Assembly (NCBI GenBank): GCA_030681615.1
Contig: JAUXSA010000195.1
Span: 1 to 64,000, forward strand
Source: Bacteroidota bacterium
Lineage (GTDB): Bacteria; Bacteroidota; Bacteroidia; B-17B0; Aurantibacillaceae
Direction of reading: 5' to 3'
Length of the DNA stretch: 64,000 nt
Shown: piece after piece, positions 38,087 through 47,484 of the stretch
Position numbering within the stretch: the first letter of the stretch is position 1
Layout: each line of letters begins with the position of its first letter
The notes under the pieces: generated by a model
Seen by the model: the letters and a program-made list of their open reading frames with translations, nothing else
Told to the model about the DNA's origin: nothing
Database searches by the model: none
Translations under genes and position numbers: made by a program

Positions 38087-38515
38087 TTAGCTGGTGTGAT
38101 CCGCCACAATAACCCATTTATTATCTATCTTTTTCCATAGCAAAGTAAAATGTCCACCGACAGGTTTTTCTTTTTCAAGTTCCCATTTGCCAATTATGTA
38201 AATGCTTGTTTTAGATAACTGTTCAGATGAAAGAATAGTAAATTTTAGAATGCCCATCGCCGCTTTATCTGGATAGCTTGTTATGTAATTATCCAATGTC
38301 TTTTGCCAACCATAAGTAAGACCTTTGCTACCAATAAATTTAAGGCTGTCACTTTTCCAGTAAAAATCCATAAAGCCTCTTATATCGCCATTGTTCCAGG
38401 CCAAAACCTGTGCCGACATAATGTTTGAAACTGTTTTTCGATCACCCTTAAGGTCTTTTTGTGCAAAAGAACAAAGGCAACAAATTGTAAAAAGAAAGAA
38501 AGTAGCTTTTTTCAT
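38087..38515 (-). CDS. Exported NTF2-like (DUF4440/SnoaL-type) protein
   Basis: 142 residues with a signal peptide (MKKATFFLFTICCLCSFAQ). The mature part has the cone-shaped NTF2-like pattern: a helix with SAQVLAWNNGDIRGFMDFYW, a strand FIGSKGLTYGWQKTLDNY, and C-terminal strands YIIGKWELEKEKPVGGHFTLLWKK and WVIVADHTS. Such domains bind small molecules or act as isomerase-like enzymes; no activity can be assigned. Divergent from the metH riboswitch. Confidence 0.8.
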   Translation of the reverse strand: MKKATFFLFTICCLCSFAQKDLKGDRKTVSNIMSAQVLAWNNGDIRGFMDFYWKSDSLKFIGSKGLTYGWQKTLDNYITSYPDKAAMGILKFTILSSEQLSKTSIYIIGKWELEKEKPVGGHFTLLWKKIDNKWVIVADHTS

Positions 38516-38516
38516 A

Positions 38517-38548
38517 TTTGTAAAATTACATAAAATGTATTATCTTTG
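38517..38548 (+). promoter_or_regulatory. Promoter of the SAM riboswitch-metH transcript
   Basis: TTTG at 38517-38520, then 20 bases, then TATCTTTG at 38541-38548: both Bacteroidota elements at ideal spacing, directly upstream of the riboswitch aptamer. Confidence 0.75.
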
Positions 38549-38567
38549 ACCTCAGTTCTTTAAAAAC

Positions 38568-38739
38568 ACTTATTAAGAAAAGCAGAGGGAAACGCCCTGT
38601 GAAGCTTTACCAACCCTTAACGAAATGTTAAATGAAAAGTGTTAGATTATAAATGAAGGTCATTTATAATTTATCATCCAACATTTATCATCTCTCAAGA
38701 AGGTGGGAATTCGTCTCGGAAAAACCGGGAAAAATAAGT
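38568..38739 (+). ncRNA. SAM-I (S-box) riboswitch
   Basis: Closing stem P1 is ACTTATT (38568-38574) with AATAAGT (38733-38739). P2 pairs AAAGC with GCTTT and AGGG with CCCT around the conserved GAGGGA. The core ACCAACC is followed by a TTAAC/GTTAA hairpin. The hallmark AAGGTGgGAATTC lies near 38700, and P4 is CTCGG/CCGGG. Between P3 and the AAGGTG segment is an unusually long extra hairpin (core TTATAAATGA, loop AGG, TCATTTATAA, about 38648-38670). It senses S-adenosylmethionine and controls metH. Confidence 0.88.
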
Positions 38740-38783
38740 CGGAAATATTAGTTAAAACATTTTACAAAACAAGTATAAAAACT

Positions 38784-38817
38784 AATCCCTTCCGGCGCAA
38801 GCCAGAGGGGATTTTTA
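38784..38817 (+). terminator. Riboswitch expression-platform terminator
   Basis: AATCCC(TTCC)GGC pairs with GCC(AGAG)GGGATT and is followed by a T-rich tract, just before the metH start. An ATTAGTT/AACTAAT pairing (38747-38753 with 38780-38786) overlaps its 5' side and could be an alternative fold. High SAM is expected to favour termination. Confidence 0.8.
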
Positions 38818-38834
38818 TTTTTAGTATAATTTAT

Positions 38835-41800
38835 ATGAGCACAATAGAACAGGAACTGGAAAAACGCGTATTAGTAATTGATGGCGCAATGGGAAGTATG
38901 ATCCAACAGTATAAACTGGAGGAGAAAGATTTTCGCGGCAAACGCTTTGCAGATTGGCATAAAGATCTGCAAGGTAATAACGACTTGCTTTCAATTACAC
39001 AACCGCAAATTATTAAAACTATTCACAAAGAATATTTAAAAGCTGGTGCCGATATCATTGAGACCAATACGTTTAGCGCTACTACTGTAGCCATGGCCGA
39101 TTATGAAATGCAGGAACTGGCTTACGAATTAAATTACGAGTCGGCTAAAGTTGCTAAAGAAGCTATACAGGAATTTTATAAAGAGTATCCCGAGTTTGCC
39201 TCTGTGCCAAAATTTGTTGCAGGCGCATTAGGGCCAACCAATCGTACTTTATCATTATCGCCAAATGTAAATGATCCCGGTTTTAGGGCCATTACATTTG
39301 ATGAATTAGTAATTGCTTATACCGAGCAGGTAAAAGGCTTGATTGATGGTGGCGCCGATCTTTTATTGGTAGAAACTATTTTTGATACGCTTAATGCAAA
39401 AGCTGCTTTATTTGCTATTCAAAATTATTGCGAAAGCATAGACCGCAAAATGCCGGTAATGGTTTCGGGTACAATTACCGATGCCAGCGGAAGAACATTA
39501 TCAGGCCAAACAACCGAAGCGTTTTTAAATTCTGTTTCACACGTCAACCTGCTAAGCGTTGGTTTAAATTGCGCATTAGGAGCAAAAGACATGAGACCAT
39601 ATTTAGAAGAGCTTTCTGAAAAAGCGCCTTTTTATGTGAGCGCCTATCCAAACGCAGGTTTACCAAACCAGTTTGGTGAGTACGACCAGGACGCCCACGA
39701 AATGGGTCACCAGATAGAAGATTTTTTAAAAGCAGGTTTTATAAATATTGTTGGTGGTTGTTGCGGTACAACACCATCGCACATTAAACGTATTGCAGAA
39801 TTAGCAAAACAATCCAAGCCGCGTAAAAAACCAGTTGCAGATTCTTTAATGCATTTAAGCGGACTAGAACCCTTAACCCTTCGCCCCGAAAGTAATTTTT
39901 TAAATGTTGGTGAAAGAACAAACGTTACTGGTTCAAAAAAATTCCTTCGTTTAATTAAAGAAGGAAATTATGAAGAAGCTTTATCAATTGCAAAAGATCA
40001 GGTAGATGGCGGCGCACAGGTAATTGATGTGAACATGGATGAAGGGATGTTGGATAGTGAGCAGGCGATGACCACCTTTTTAAATCTAATTGCATCTGAG
40101 CCGGATATTTCACGCGTACCTATTATGATAGATTCATCTAAATGGACAGTTATTGAAGCGGGATTAAAATGCGTGCAGGGAAAAGCAATTGTAAACTCTA
40201 TTTCCTTAAAAGAAGGAGAAGAAAAGTTTATTGAACAAGCACATAAAATAAAACAATACGGCGCCGCTGTTATTGTAATGGCTTTTGATGAGGTTGGACA
40301 AGCAGATACATTGCAGCGCAGAAAAGATATTTGTAAAAGAGCTTATGATGTTTTGGTAAACAAAGTAAACTTTCCACCACAAGATATTATTTTTGATCCT
40401 AATATTTTTCCGGTTGCTACTGGAATGGAAGAACACCGATTGAACGCGTTGGACTTTTTTAATTCTACAAAATGGATAAAAGAAAATTTACCCCACGCAA
40501 AAGTGAGCGGTGGCGTAAGTAACGTTTCTTTTTCTTTCAGAGGAAATGATCATGTTCGCGAAGCAATACACTCAGCGTTTTTATTTCACGCTGTAAAAGC
40601 AGGAATGGATATGGGAATTGTAAACCCGGCGCAATTGGTAATTTATGATGATATAGATAAAACATTATTGGAATTAGTTGAAGATGTTTTATTGAACAGG
40701 AGAGATGATGCAACAGAACGTTTGGTTGATCATGCAGAATCTTTAAAAGGTGTTACAAAAGAAAAAACCGAAAAAGACGAAGCGTGGCGCAAAGGCACTG
40801 TGGAAGAGCGTTTGAGCTATGCATTAGTAAAAGGTTTGGTTGAATATATTGATGCTGATACAGAAGAAGCGCGTTTAAAATTAGGGCGTCCTTTACATGT
40901 TATTGAAGGCCCTTTAATGGATGGCATGAATGTGGTTGGTGATCTTTTTGGTAGCGGAAAAATGTTCTTGCCGCAAGTTGTAAAAAGCGCGCGTGTAATG
41001 AAAAAAGCCGTGGCTTATTTAGAACCGTATTTGCAGGCAGAAAAAGATGCCAATAAACTGGCAGGTATTGTGGGTGATGGAAGAAAAAATGCCGGAAAAA
41101 TTTTAATGGCCACTGTAAAAGGCGATGTACACGATATTGGAAAGAATATTGTGGGCGTTGTTTTAGCTTGTAATAATTATGAGATCGTTGATCTTGGTGT
41201 TATGGTAAGCTGCGATAAAATTTTAGAAGAGGCAAAAAAGCAAAATGTAGATGTTATCGGTTTAAGTGGATTGATTACTCCTTCACTGGATGAAATGGTA
41301 CACGTTGCAAAAGAAATGGAACGCCTTGGTTTTAAAACACCATTATTAATTGGTGGCGCAACAACTTCTAAAGTGCATACTGCCGTTAAGATCGCGCAAA
41401 ACTATTCAGGTCCGGTTGTACATGTAAACGATGCCAGTAAATCGGTTCCTGTTGCAAGTAGTTTAATTTCAAACGAACTGCGCGATGCATTTATGGTTGA
41501 CGTAAATAAAGATTACGCACGCGTGCGCGAACAGAATAAAAATGCACAAGGCCAAAATAAATTTCTCTCATTGAAAGAAGCGCGAGAAAATAAATTCCCG
41601 ATAGATTGGAGTAAAACAGAAATTATTAAACCAACATTTATTGGTAACAAAATATTTACCAATTACGATCTGAAAGAAATTTCAGAATATATTGACTGGA
41701 CACCGTTTTTCCATAGCTGGGAAATGAAAGGCTCGTATCCAAAGATCTTAACAGATCCTTCGCGCGGAACAGAAGCAACAAAATTATTTAACGACGCGCA

Positions 41801-42527
41801 GGCTATGTTAAAAAAGATCATCAGTGAAAAGTGGTTGCAGGCAAATGCAGTAATTGGTATTTATCCTGCAAATACAGTTAATGATGATGATACAGAAGTG
41901 TATGATGAAAAAGGAAAGAAGATCGCTACATTTTATTCTGTTCGCCAACAAACTAAAAAACCGGCCGGGCAATATAATATTGCATTAGCCGATTTTGTTG
42001 CACCAAAAGGCCAGGAAGATTACATTGCTTCTTTTGCCCTGACCACAGGAATTGGAATTGACCAACACGTAAAACGTTTTGAAGCTGATCACGATGATTA
42101 TAGCGCCATTATGATAAAAGCATTAGCGGATAGATTAGCTGAAGCTTTTGCAGAATTAATGCATAAAAAGGTACGTAAAGAGTTTTGGGGTTATGCAAAA
42201 AGCGAAACATTGAGTAACGAAGATCTTATTAAGGAAGAATACGCGGGTATTCGTCCTGCTCCGGGTTACCCTGCGCAGCCCGACCACACAGAGAAATTAA
42301 CTATCTGGAAGTTGTTGGATGTAGAAAAAAACACAGGCATTACTTTAACTGAAAGTTTAGCTATGGTGCCAACGGCAGCCGTAAGCGGTCTATATTTCTC
42401 ACACCCGCAATCGCATTATTTTGGAATAGGTAAAATAAATAAAGAGCAGGCAGAAGATTATGCTAAACGCAAAAACTTAAGTATAGAGACCGTTGAAAAA
42501 TGGCTAGGACCAAATTTGAGTTACTAA
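38835..42527 (+). CDS. metH: Cobalamin-dependent methionine synthase MetH
   Basis: 1230 residues from ATG 38835, the standard full length; the frame is open to 38703, but that part lies in the riboswitch. Four modules are in order: homocysteine-binding barrel ([11 protein letters not shown]; zinc cysteines in VGLNCALG and GGCCGTTP), pterin-binding barrel ([14 protein letters not shown]), cobalamin-binding domain with DVHDIGKN (lower-ligand His about 766) and [13 protein letters not shown], and the SAM-dependent reactivation domain ([12 protein letters not shown]). It transfers the methyl group from methyltetrahydrofolate to homocysteine. Regulated by the upstream SAM riboswitch. Confidence 0.97.
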   Translation: MSTIEQELEKRVLVIDGAMGSMIQQYKLEEKDFRGKRFADWHKDLQGNNDLLSITQPQIIKTIHKEYLKAGADIIETNTFSATTVAMADYEMQELAYELNYESAKVAKEAIQEFYKEYPEFASVPKFVAGALGPTNRTLSLSPNVNDPGFRAITFDELVIAYTEQVKGLIDGGADLLLVETIFDTLNAKAALFAIQNYCESIDRKMPVMVSGTITDASGRTLSGQTTEAFLNSVSHVNLLSVGLNCALGAKDMRPYLEELSEKAPFYVSAYPNAGLPNQFGEYDQDAHEMGHQIEDFLKAGFINIVGGCCGTTPSHIKRIAELAKQSKPRKKPVADSLMHLSGLEPLTLRPESNFLNVGERTNVTGSKKFLRLIKEGNYEEALSIAKDQVDGGAQVIDVNMDEGMLDSEQAMTTFLNLIASEPDISRVPIMIDSSKWTVIEAGLKCVQGKAIVNSISLKEGEEKFIEQAHKIKQYGAAVIVMAFDEVGQADTLQRRKDICKRAYDVLVNKVNFPPQDIIFDPNIFPVATGMEEHRLNALDFFNSTKWIKENLPHAKVSGGVSNVSFSFRGNDHVREAIHSAFLFHAVKAGMDMGIVNPAQLVIYDDIDKTLLELVEDVLLNRRDDATERLVDHAESLKGVTKEKTEKDEAWRKGTVEERLSYALVKGLVEYIDADTEEARLKLGRPLHVIEGPLMDGMNVVGDLFGSGKMFLPQVVKSARVMKKAVAYLEPYLQAEKDANKLAGIVGDGRKNAGKILMATVKGDVHDIGKNIVGVVLACNNYEIVDLGVMVSCDKILEEAKKQNVDVIGLSGLITPSLDEMVHVAKEMERLGFKTPLLIGGATTSKVHTAVKIAQNYSGPVVHVNDASKSVPVASSLISNELRDAFMVDVNKDYARVREQNKNAQGQNKFLSLKEARENKFPIDWSKTEIIKPTFIGNKIFTNYDLKEISEYIDWTPFFHSWEMKGSYPKILTDPSRGTEATKLFNDAQAMLKKIISEKWLQANAVIGIYPANTVNDDDTEVYDEKGKKIATFYSVRQQTKKPAGQYNIALADFVAPKGQEDYIASFALTTGIGIDQHVKRFEADHDDYSAIMIKALADRLAEAFAELMHKKVRKEFWGYAKSETLSNEDLIKEEYAGIRPAPGYPAQPDHTEKLTIWKLLDVEKNTGITLTESLAMVPTAAVSGLYFSHPQSHYFGIGKINKEQAEDYAKRKNLSIETVEKWLGPNLSY

Positions 42528-42558
42528 ATTTAAAATAGAATAAAGTTATTTTACATTA

Positions 42559-42945
42559 ATGAAAACCTTTGAAACAAATTCTTATAATATGGTCGTACAC
42601 GACGACCTGTTAGTTGAGTTTAAAGTAAAAAAGAGTGTTAAGCTCCAGGCGGCTGACATTTGGGAGTCGAGGGATCAATCGGTTAACTATATGCCTGGAA
42701 AAAAATTCTTCGTCTTGTTTGAGGTAGACGAGAACTTTGACGTTTCGTTGGATGCCAGAAGGGCAGGAGCTTCTGAAGAATATTCAAAACACGTGGCCGC
42801 CGTGGCGCTCTGTAGCAATCGGCTTCACGAAAAAATAATTGGCAACCTGTTCCTAAAAGTAAACAACCCCATAGTGCCAACACGTTTTTTTGACGATAGG
42901 GCAAAAGCTATCGAATGGTTAAGGGAAAAGCAAAAAGGTAAATAA
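42559..42945 (+). CDS. DUF7793/STAS-like small protein
   Basis: 128 residues, cytoplasmic. The pattern (strand LLVEFKVKKSVKLQAADIW, helix, then VAAVALCSNRLHEKIIGNLFLKVNNP, PTRFFDDRAKAIEWL) resembles SpoIIAA/STAS-like proteins grouped as DUF7793 in Bacteroidota. A paralogue occurs at 54353-54769 with the same C-terminal signature (F-x-x-K-x-K-A-x-x-WL). Function is unknown; a regulatory or lipid-binding role is possible. It lies between metH and purH, 31 bases after metH. Confidence 0.65.
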   Translation: MKTFETNSYNMVVHDDLLVEFKVKKSVKLQAADIWESRDQSVNYMPGKKFFVLFEVDENFDVSLDARRAGASEEYSKHVAAVALCSNRLHEKIIGNLFLKVNNPIVPTRFFDDRAKAIEWLREKQKGK

Positions 42946-42992
42946 GCTTTTCAACCTTTTTAAACAATCCTAAAGTTTTTCAATTCTTAACT

Positions 42993-43000
42993 TATCTTTG
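42993..43000 (+). promoter_or_regulatory. Promoter box of purH
   Basis: TATCTTTG at 42993-43000, ending 18 bases before the ATG at 43019. Confidence 0.5.
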
Positions 43001-43018
43001 CTCTTTATTTTTAAAAAA

Positions 43019-44545
43019 ATGAGCAATTCTAAAACTATTAAAAGCGCACTTATTTCGGTTTATTATAAAGATAATTTAGAACCGATCATTAAAAAATTGC
43101 ATAGCTTAAATGTTAAACTATATAGCACGGGCGGCACATTGTCGTTTATTGAGAAATTAAATATTCCGGTAACCGCGGTTGATTCTGTTACAACTTATCC
43201 CGAGATCTTTGGTGGTCGAGTAAAAACATTACACCCTGCAATTTTTGGCGGCATTCTAAACAGGCGAGATAACGAATCAGATAAAAAAGAAAAAGCACAA
43301 CATAACATTCCGGATATTGACCTGGTGATCGTAGATCTTTATCCTTTTGAAGAAACGGTTGCCGCAAAAGCTTCAGAGGAAGATACAATTGAAAAAATTG
43401 ATATTGGCGGCATTTCTTTAATTCGCGCAGCGGCTAAAAATTTTAATGATGTGGTAATTGTTTCATCACGAAACGATTATTCTGAATTATTAAATTTATT
43501 AGAAACAAAGAACGGAGCTTCTGATCTTGCCGACAGAAAACGTTTTGCAGCAAAAGCGTTTGCAACCTCATCACATTACGATTCGGCTATCTTTAATTAT
43601 TTTAATCAAACCGAAAATATTACTCAGTTCAAACAAAGTGTTCAAAAAGGACAAACGTTGCGTTATGGTGAGAATCCACACCAACAAGGTGTTTTTTATG
43701 GCGATCTTGAAGCGATGTTCACAAAGCTGAACGGAAAAGAATTATCGTACAATAACCTTTTGGACGTTGACGCGGCGGTAAATTTAATTGCCGATTTTAC
43801 AGAACCAACTTTTGCTATTTTAAAACACAATAACGCTTGCGGCGTTGCTTCGCGCAATACCATTCACCAGGCTTATGTTGATGCTTTAGCAGGCGATCCT
43901 GTTTCTGCTTTTGGCGGAATACTTATTGCTAATCGTCCAATTGATATGGCAACGGCAACAGAAGTAAATAAATTATTTTGCGAGGTGGTAATTGCACCTG
44001 CATATAATGATGATGCACTTGCCTTATTAAAATCAAAAGCCAATCGTATTATTTTAATTCAGAATAAGGTTGAATTAGGAAAAACATCTTTCCGTAATTT
44101 GTTGAATGGTATTATTGAACAAGACAAAGATCTTAAAACTGAAACGGAAGCCGATCTTAAGGTTGTAACCACAACGTCGCCAACCGCAAGCGAAATAAAA
44201 GATCTTTTATTTGCGAATAAATTAGTAAAGCACACAAAATCAAACACCATCGTATTTGCAAAGAACGGTCAGTTATTAGCAAGTGGCACCGGACAAACAT
44301 CGCGTGTTGACGCGTTGAAACAAGCCATCGTTAAAGCACAAAGTTTTGGTTTCGATCTTAAAGGAGCTGTAATGGCAAGCGATGCTTTTTTCCCTTTCCC
44401 TGATTGTGTGGAGATAGCGCATAAAGTTGGAATTACTGCAGTGATACAACCCGGCGGATCAATAAAAGATAAAGAGAGTATTGATTATTGTAACGCAAAC
44501 GGTGTAAGTATGGTAACCACAAGTATACGCCACTTTAAACACTAA
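43019..44545 (+). CDS. purH: Bifunctional AICAR transformylase / IMP cyclohydrolase
   Basis: 508 residues from the ATG at 43019; a TTG at 42998 is inside the promoter box. The N-terminal IMP cyclohydrolase shows LYSTGGTLSFIEK, TYPEIFGGRVKTLHPAIFGGIL and DLVIVDLYPFEETV. The C-terminal transformylase shows LRYGENPHQQGVF, LSYNNLLDVDAAVNL, LKHNNACGVA and SDAFFPFPDCVEIAHKVGITAVIQPGGSIKDKES. It performs the last two steps of purine synthesis. The KHN lysine-histidine pair is present. Confidence 0.97.
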   Translation: MSNSKTIKSALISVYYKDNLEPIIKKLHSLNVKLYSTGGTLSFIEKLNIPVTAVDSVTTYPEIFGGRVKTLHPAIFGGILNRRDNESDKKEKAQHNIPDIDLVIVDLYPFEETVAAKASEEDTIEKIDIGGISLIRAAAKNFNDVVIVSSRNDYSELLNLLETKNGASDLADRKRFAAKAFATSSHYDSAIFNYFNQTENITQFKQSVQKGQTLRYGENPHQQGVFYGDLEAMFTKLNGKELSYNNLLDVDAAVNLIADFTEPTFAILKHNNACGVASRNTIHQAYVDALAGDPVSAFGGILIANRPIDMATATEVNKLFCEVVIAPAYNDDALALLKSKANRIILIQNKVELGKTSFRNLLNGIIEQDKDLKTETEADLKVVTTTSPTASEIKDLLFANKLVKHTKSNTIVFAKNGQLLASGTGQTSRVDALKQAIVKAQSFGFDLKGAVMASDAFFPFPDCVEIAHKVGITAVIQPGGSIKDKESIDYCNANGVSMVTTSIRHFKH

Positions 44546-44556
44546 GAAATAATAAA

Positions 44557-44940
44557 ATGAGAATTGTTTTTTTCGTTTTATTATTCGGCTCATTATTTAG
44601 TTATTCTCAAAAAGTTGAAATTCTTGAACCTTCAGGGTTTAAACACAATTACGTTCTAAGTACTTTAAATTATATCGAAGATCTTAAAGATACTACACGC
44701 TTAAAATACATTTCTGTGCTACGCATGACCGGAGCCTTTAATCATGAATTAAGTATTGTTGATTGGCACGATCTTTTAAAGATAAAGGCCAAAGAGCTTG
44801 GCGCAAACGCTTATTGTGTTTTAAATTATATCGAAGCAGAAAGCAGTGCAATACTTAATGTAAAATTATTTTTTGCCGGCGAAAATGTTATAAAAACAAA
44901 TAAATTAAAACGCAAAAAAAAACACTGCTCTTGTGTTTAG
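44557..44940 (+). CDS. Exported protein of unknown function, upstream part of a probable frameshifted gene
   Basis: 127 residues with a signal peptide (MRIVFFVLLFGSLFSYSQ). The mature part is not recognised; it contains LKIKAKELGANAYCVLNY, a pattern like YbjQ/YdgH-type small stress proteins. The frame ends just after a run of nine A (44914-44922) with RKKKHCSCV. Skipping one base in the run would continue into the reading frame of 44933-45271, giving a single protein of about 238 residues. I therefore read this as the first half of an interrupted gene, by mutation or sequencing error. Confidence 0.6.
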   Translation: MRIVFFVLLFGSLFSYSQKVEILEPSGFKHNYVLSTLNYIEDLKDTTRLKYISVLRMTGAFNHELSIVDWHDLLKIKAKELGANAYCVLNYIEAESSAILNVKLFFAGENVIKTNKLKRKKKHCSCV

Positions 44941-45271
44941 TCAAAACAAATTTGCAAAAGACAGTGCGTATTTTTATCTGGACAGTAAAAAAATAAATTT
45001 CAATCCCGCAAAATATTATGACCTGCCAATTACATTAAAACAAAAATATATTATTTCGATAAATAAGCTTGCCGTAACCTCTAAAAAGATCCAATTTAAA
45101 AAAGATAAAGATTCGCGGTTTTTTGTTTTGCCAAAACAAAAAACAAACGTTGTTTTTGTTACACCCCTTGTGTTAGGTCTTGCGGGCGGTGTTGCCCTTG
45201 CCATTAGCGCCAATTCGTTTCACGAATTAAAATACGAAACAGGAAGATTTTTAATGGAGATCTATAAATAG
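44933..45271 (+). pseudogene. Downstream part of the frameshifted exported protein
   Basis: About 112 residues in the +1 frame relative to 44557-44940; the only nearby start is a GTG (44933) inside the upstream reading frame. It contains a mostly hydrophilic region and a glycine-rich membrane-like segment (VTPLVLGLAGGVALAISANS). It has no signal of its own, which supports its being the C-terminal half of the preceding gene. It ends one base before the convergent kup stop. Confidence 0.55.
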
Positions 45272-45272
45272 A

Positions 45273-47225
45273 TTATTCTATTCGCTTTAAATTCAATTCT
45301 TTTGGCGGACTAATTACCATTGGAAATTTCTCGATCTTAACAGAACTGCTATCCAAACCAAAAGCTTTTGCCTCACTTAAACTCAAACGTTTTAAAATAA
45401 AGTATGTGTTTAAAATTAATTTCTCAAAGAATGGAAGATCGTTCTCGTACGATAAGAATTTTTCTAAAACAACAAATTTAAAATCACCAATTACATTATT
45501 TTTGTTGAGTGATTCGTAACGGCTGGTAATATCTACTTCTTTGTTCTTCACCATATCCGCAACAACTTTTCTAAACATTAAGTTAATGCGCGGTGCAATT
45601 CTAAAACCAATTCTAAAATCAACACGTATAATATCTTCATTAGCAATTTGCGTTACCTTGTATTCCATTCGGTAGGGCTCGTCCATTACATCCACATGTA
45701 CAAACCAATAAATATCGGCTTTCTTAGGGCGTTTTTGTAAGATCGAATAAATAATTTTCGATTCGATCATAGAAGGATTGTTAGCGCTGGTCATATACAC
45801 CAAATGCGTAGCATATTTTTGAATGGAATTATCAGTACTAAGATCAACCAGCATTTGTTTGTAATTATCTAAAGGCACAAGGTCCACGTAACGCTGCCTG
45901 ATCAATTTGGCAATGTACCACGAGGCCATAATGCAGGCTAAGAACAAAGCAATAATAAGCGTGATGTAACCACCCTTCGGGAATTTTTCGAGATTAGCAA
46001 CTAAGAAAGCGCCCTCAATAATAATATACGTTACGGCAAAAATATTTAAGAACCAATGTGGGAATTTTTTTAAGCGCATAAAAAATGCAAGTAAACGCGA
46101 CGACATGATCATGCCTAAAATAATAGTTAAGCCATAGGCCGCCTCCATGTTCTTAGATTCTTTAAAGAACAATACAATGCCAACACAACCAAAATAAAGC
46201 ATCCAGTTAATAGATGGAATATACATTTGTCCTTTGAGGTCGGTTGGGTATTTGATCTTGGCTTTGGGCCAGAAATTTAAACGCATGGCCTCGTTTATTA
46301 ATGTGAACGAACCGCTTATTAACGCCTGCGATGCAACAACAGTAGCTATTGTTGCAATACCAATTCCAAACGGTAAGAACCAGGCCGGCATAATAGAATA
46401 AAAAGGATTGGCGCCACTAAGCGTTTTTCCATCCATAGAAACCAACCAAGCCGTTTGTCCCATGTAATTTAGCACCAACATACTTTTCACAAATATCCAG
46501 CTTATGCGAATATTCCTGCGGCCGCAATGCCCCATGTCAGAGTACAAAGCCTCAGCTCCGGTAGTACACAAAAACACGGCGCCCAATAACCAAAATGCTC
46601 CGGGATGATTGATCAATAAATTAATTCCGTAATAGGGATTTAAAGATTTTAAAACCGTAAAATCATTTGATAGGCCTATAAGACCCATTGTCCCAAGTGT
46701 TATAAACCAAATTAACATTACCGGACCAAAGAACCTGCCAATAAATTTTGTGCCAAACTGTTGTATAAAAAATAAACCGGTAATAATTGCAATTACAATT
46801 GGAATAGTAGGAATGTCGCTAAAACGAGGAATCAGTTTTAAACCCTCAATGGCCGAGGCAACCGAAATGGGAGGGGTAATGATGCCTTCACCCAAAATAC
46901 AACAACCACCTATAATAGCTGGAAAAATGAGCCACTTTCTTTTTGCTTTTTTAATAAGGGCAAATAAAGAAAAAATGCCACCCTCTCCTTTATTATCGGC
47001 TTTTAAGGTAAAGATCACGTATTTGATGGTGGTTTGAAGTGTTAGAGTCCAGAACACCAAAGACATTCCACCGATAATAACGTTAGCGTTAATAGGTTTA
47101 TCACCAACAATTGCCTTCATCACATAAAGCGGGGAGGTACCAATATCACCGTAAATGATACCAAGAGTTAAAAGTAAGCCTGCAATAGTTATTTTACTAG
47201 AGTGGCCATTCTGATGATTTCCCAT
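45273..47225 (-). CDS. kup: KUP-family potassium uptake protein
   Basis: 650 residues with about twelve membrane helices in the first 430. The signature GIIYGDIGTSPLYVMKAIVG near the N-terminus is diagnostic, followed by NKGEGGIFSLFALI and LGEGIITPPISVASAIEGL. The C-terminal about 200 residues form the cytoplasmic domain typical of Kup. It imports K+ with protons at low potassium. A single gene, convergent with the frameshifted gene. Confidence 0.96.
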   Translation of the reverse strand: MGNHQNGHSSKITIAGLLLTLGIIYGDIGTSPLYVMKAIVGDKPINANVIIGGMSLVFWTLTLQTTIKYVIFTLKADNKGEGGIFSLFALIKKAKRKWLIFPAIIGGCCILGEGIITPPISVASAIEGLKLIPRFSDIPTIPIVIAIITGLFFIQQFGTKFIGRFFGPVMLIWFITLGTMGLIGLSNDFTVLKSLNPYYGINLLINHPGAFWLLGAVFLCTTGAEALYSDMGHCGRRNIRISWIFVKSMLVLNYMGQTAWLVSMDGKTLSGANPFYSIMPAWFLPFGIGIATIATVVASQALISGSFTLINEAMRLNFWPKAKIKYPTDLKGQMYIPSINWMLYFGCVGIVLFFKESKNMEAAYGLTIILGMIMSSRLLAFFMRLKKFPHWFLNIFAVTYIIIEGAFLVANLEKFPKGGYITLIIALFLACIMASWYIAKLIRQRYVDLVPLDNYKQMLVDLSTDNSIQKYATHLVYMTSANNPSMIESKIIYSILQKRPKKADIYWFVHVDVMDEPYRMEYKVTQIANEDIIRVDFRIGFRIAPRINLMFRKVVADMVKNKEVDITSRYESLNKNNVIGDFKFVVLEKFLSYENDLPFFEKLILNTYFILKRLSLSEAKAFGLDSSSVKIEKFPMVISPPKELNLKRIE

Positions 47226-47484
47226 GTGGGTGTTTAGATAAAGAGATCAAAATTAATACAAAAAGAAGTATCAAAATCATAATTGCGACTAATTATTTAT
47301 TTAACCGCATGGTTTAAAAAAATACACGCATAAACAATAAAAAACAGAAGATTAACGTTAGATTATCGGAAATAACAATTTTTGTCAAAAAATGTAAACT
47401 TAAGCAGCAATAAAGTGTTTTTAACTATTGGGCGTTGTGGGTTTGAATTAAAAGGATTAAATTTATATAATAGATTTTTGAAAC

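Noticed and set aside
38703-38834. Upstream extension of the metH reading frame
   Set aside because: It translates the riboswitch and its terminator; the ATG at 38835 gives the family N-terminus.
47300-47317. TTAACC-GCAT-GGTTTAA palindrome between kup and the T9SS gene
   Set aside because: Short, imperfect and AT-rich; no T-run or repeat partner, so no role can be argued. The rest of the gap 47226-47484 holds nothing I can identify.
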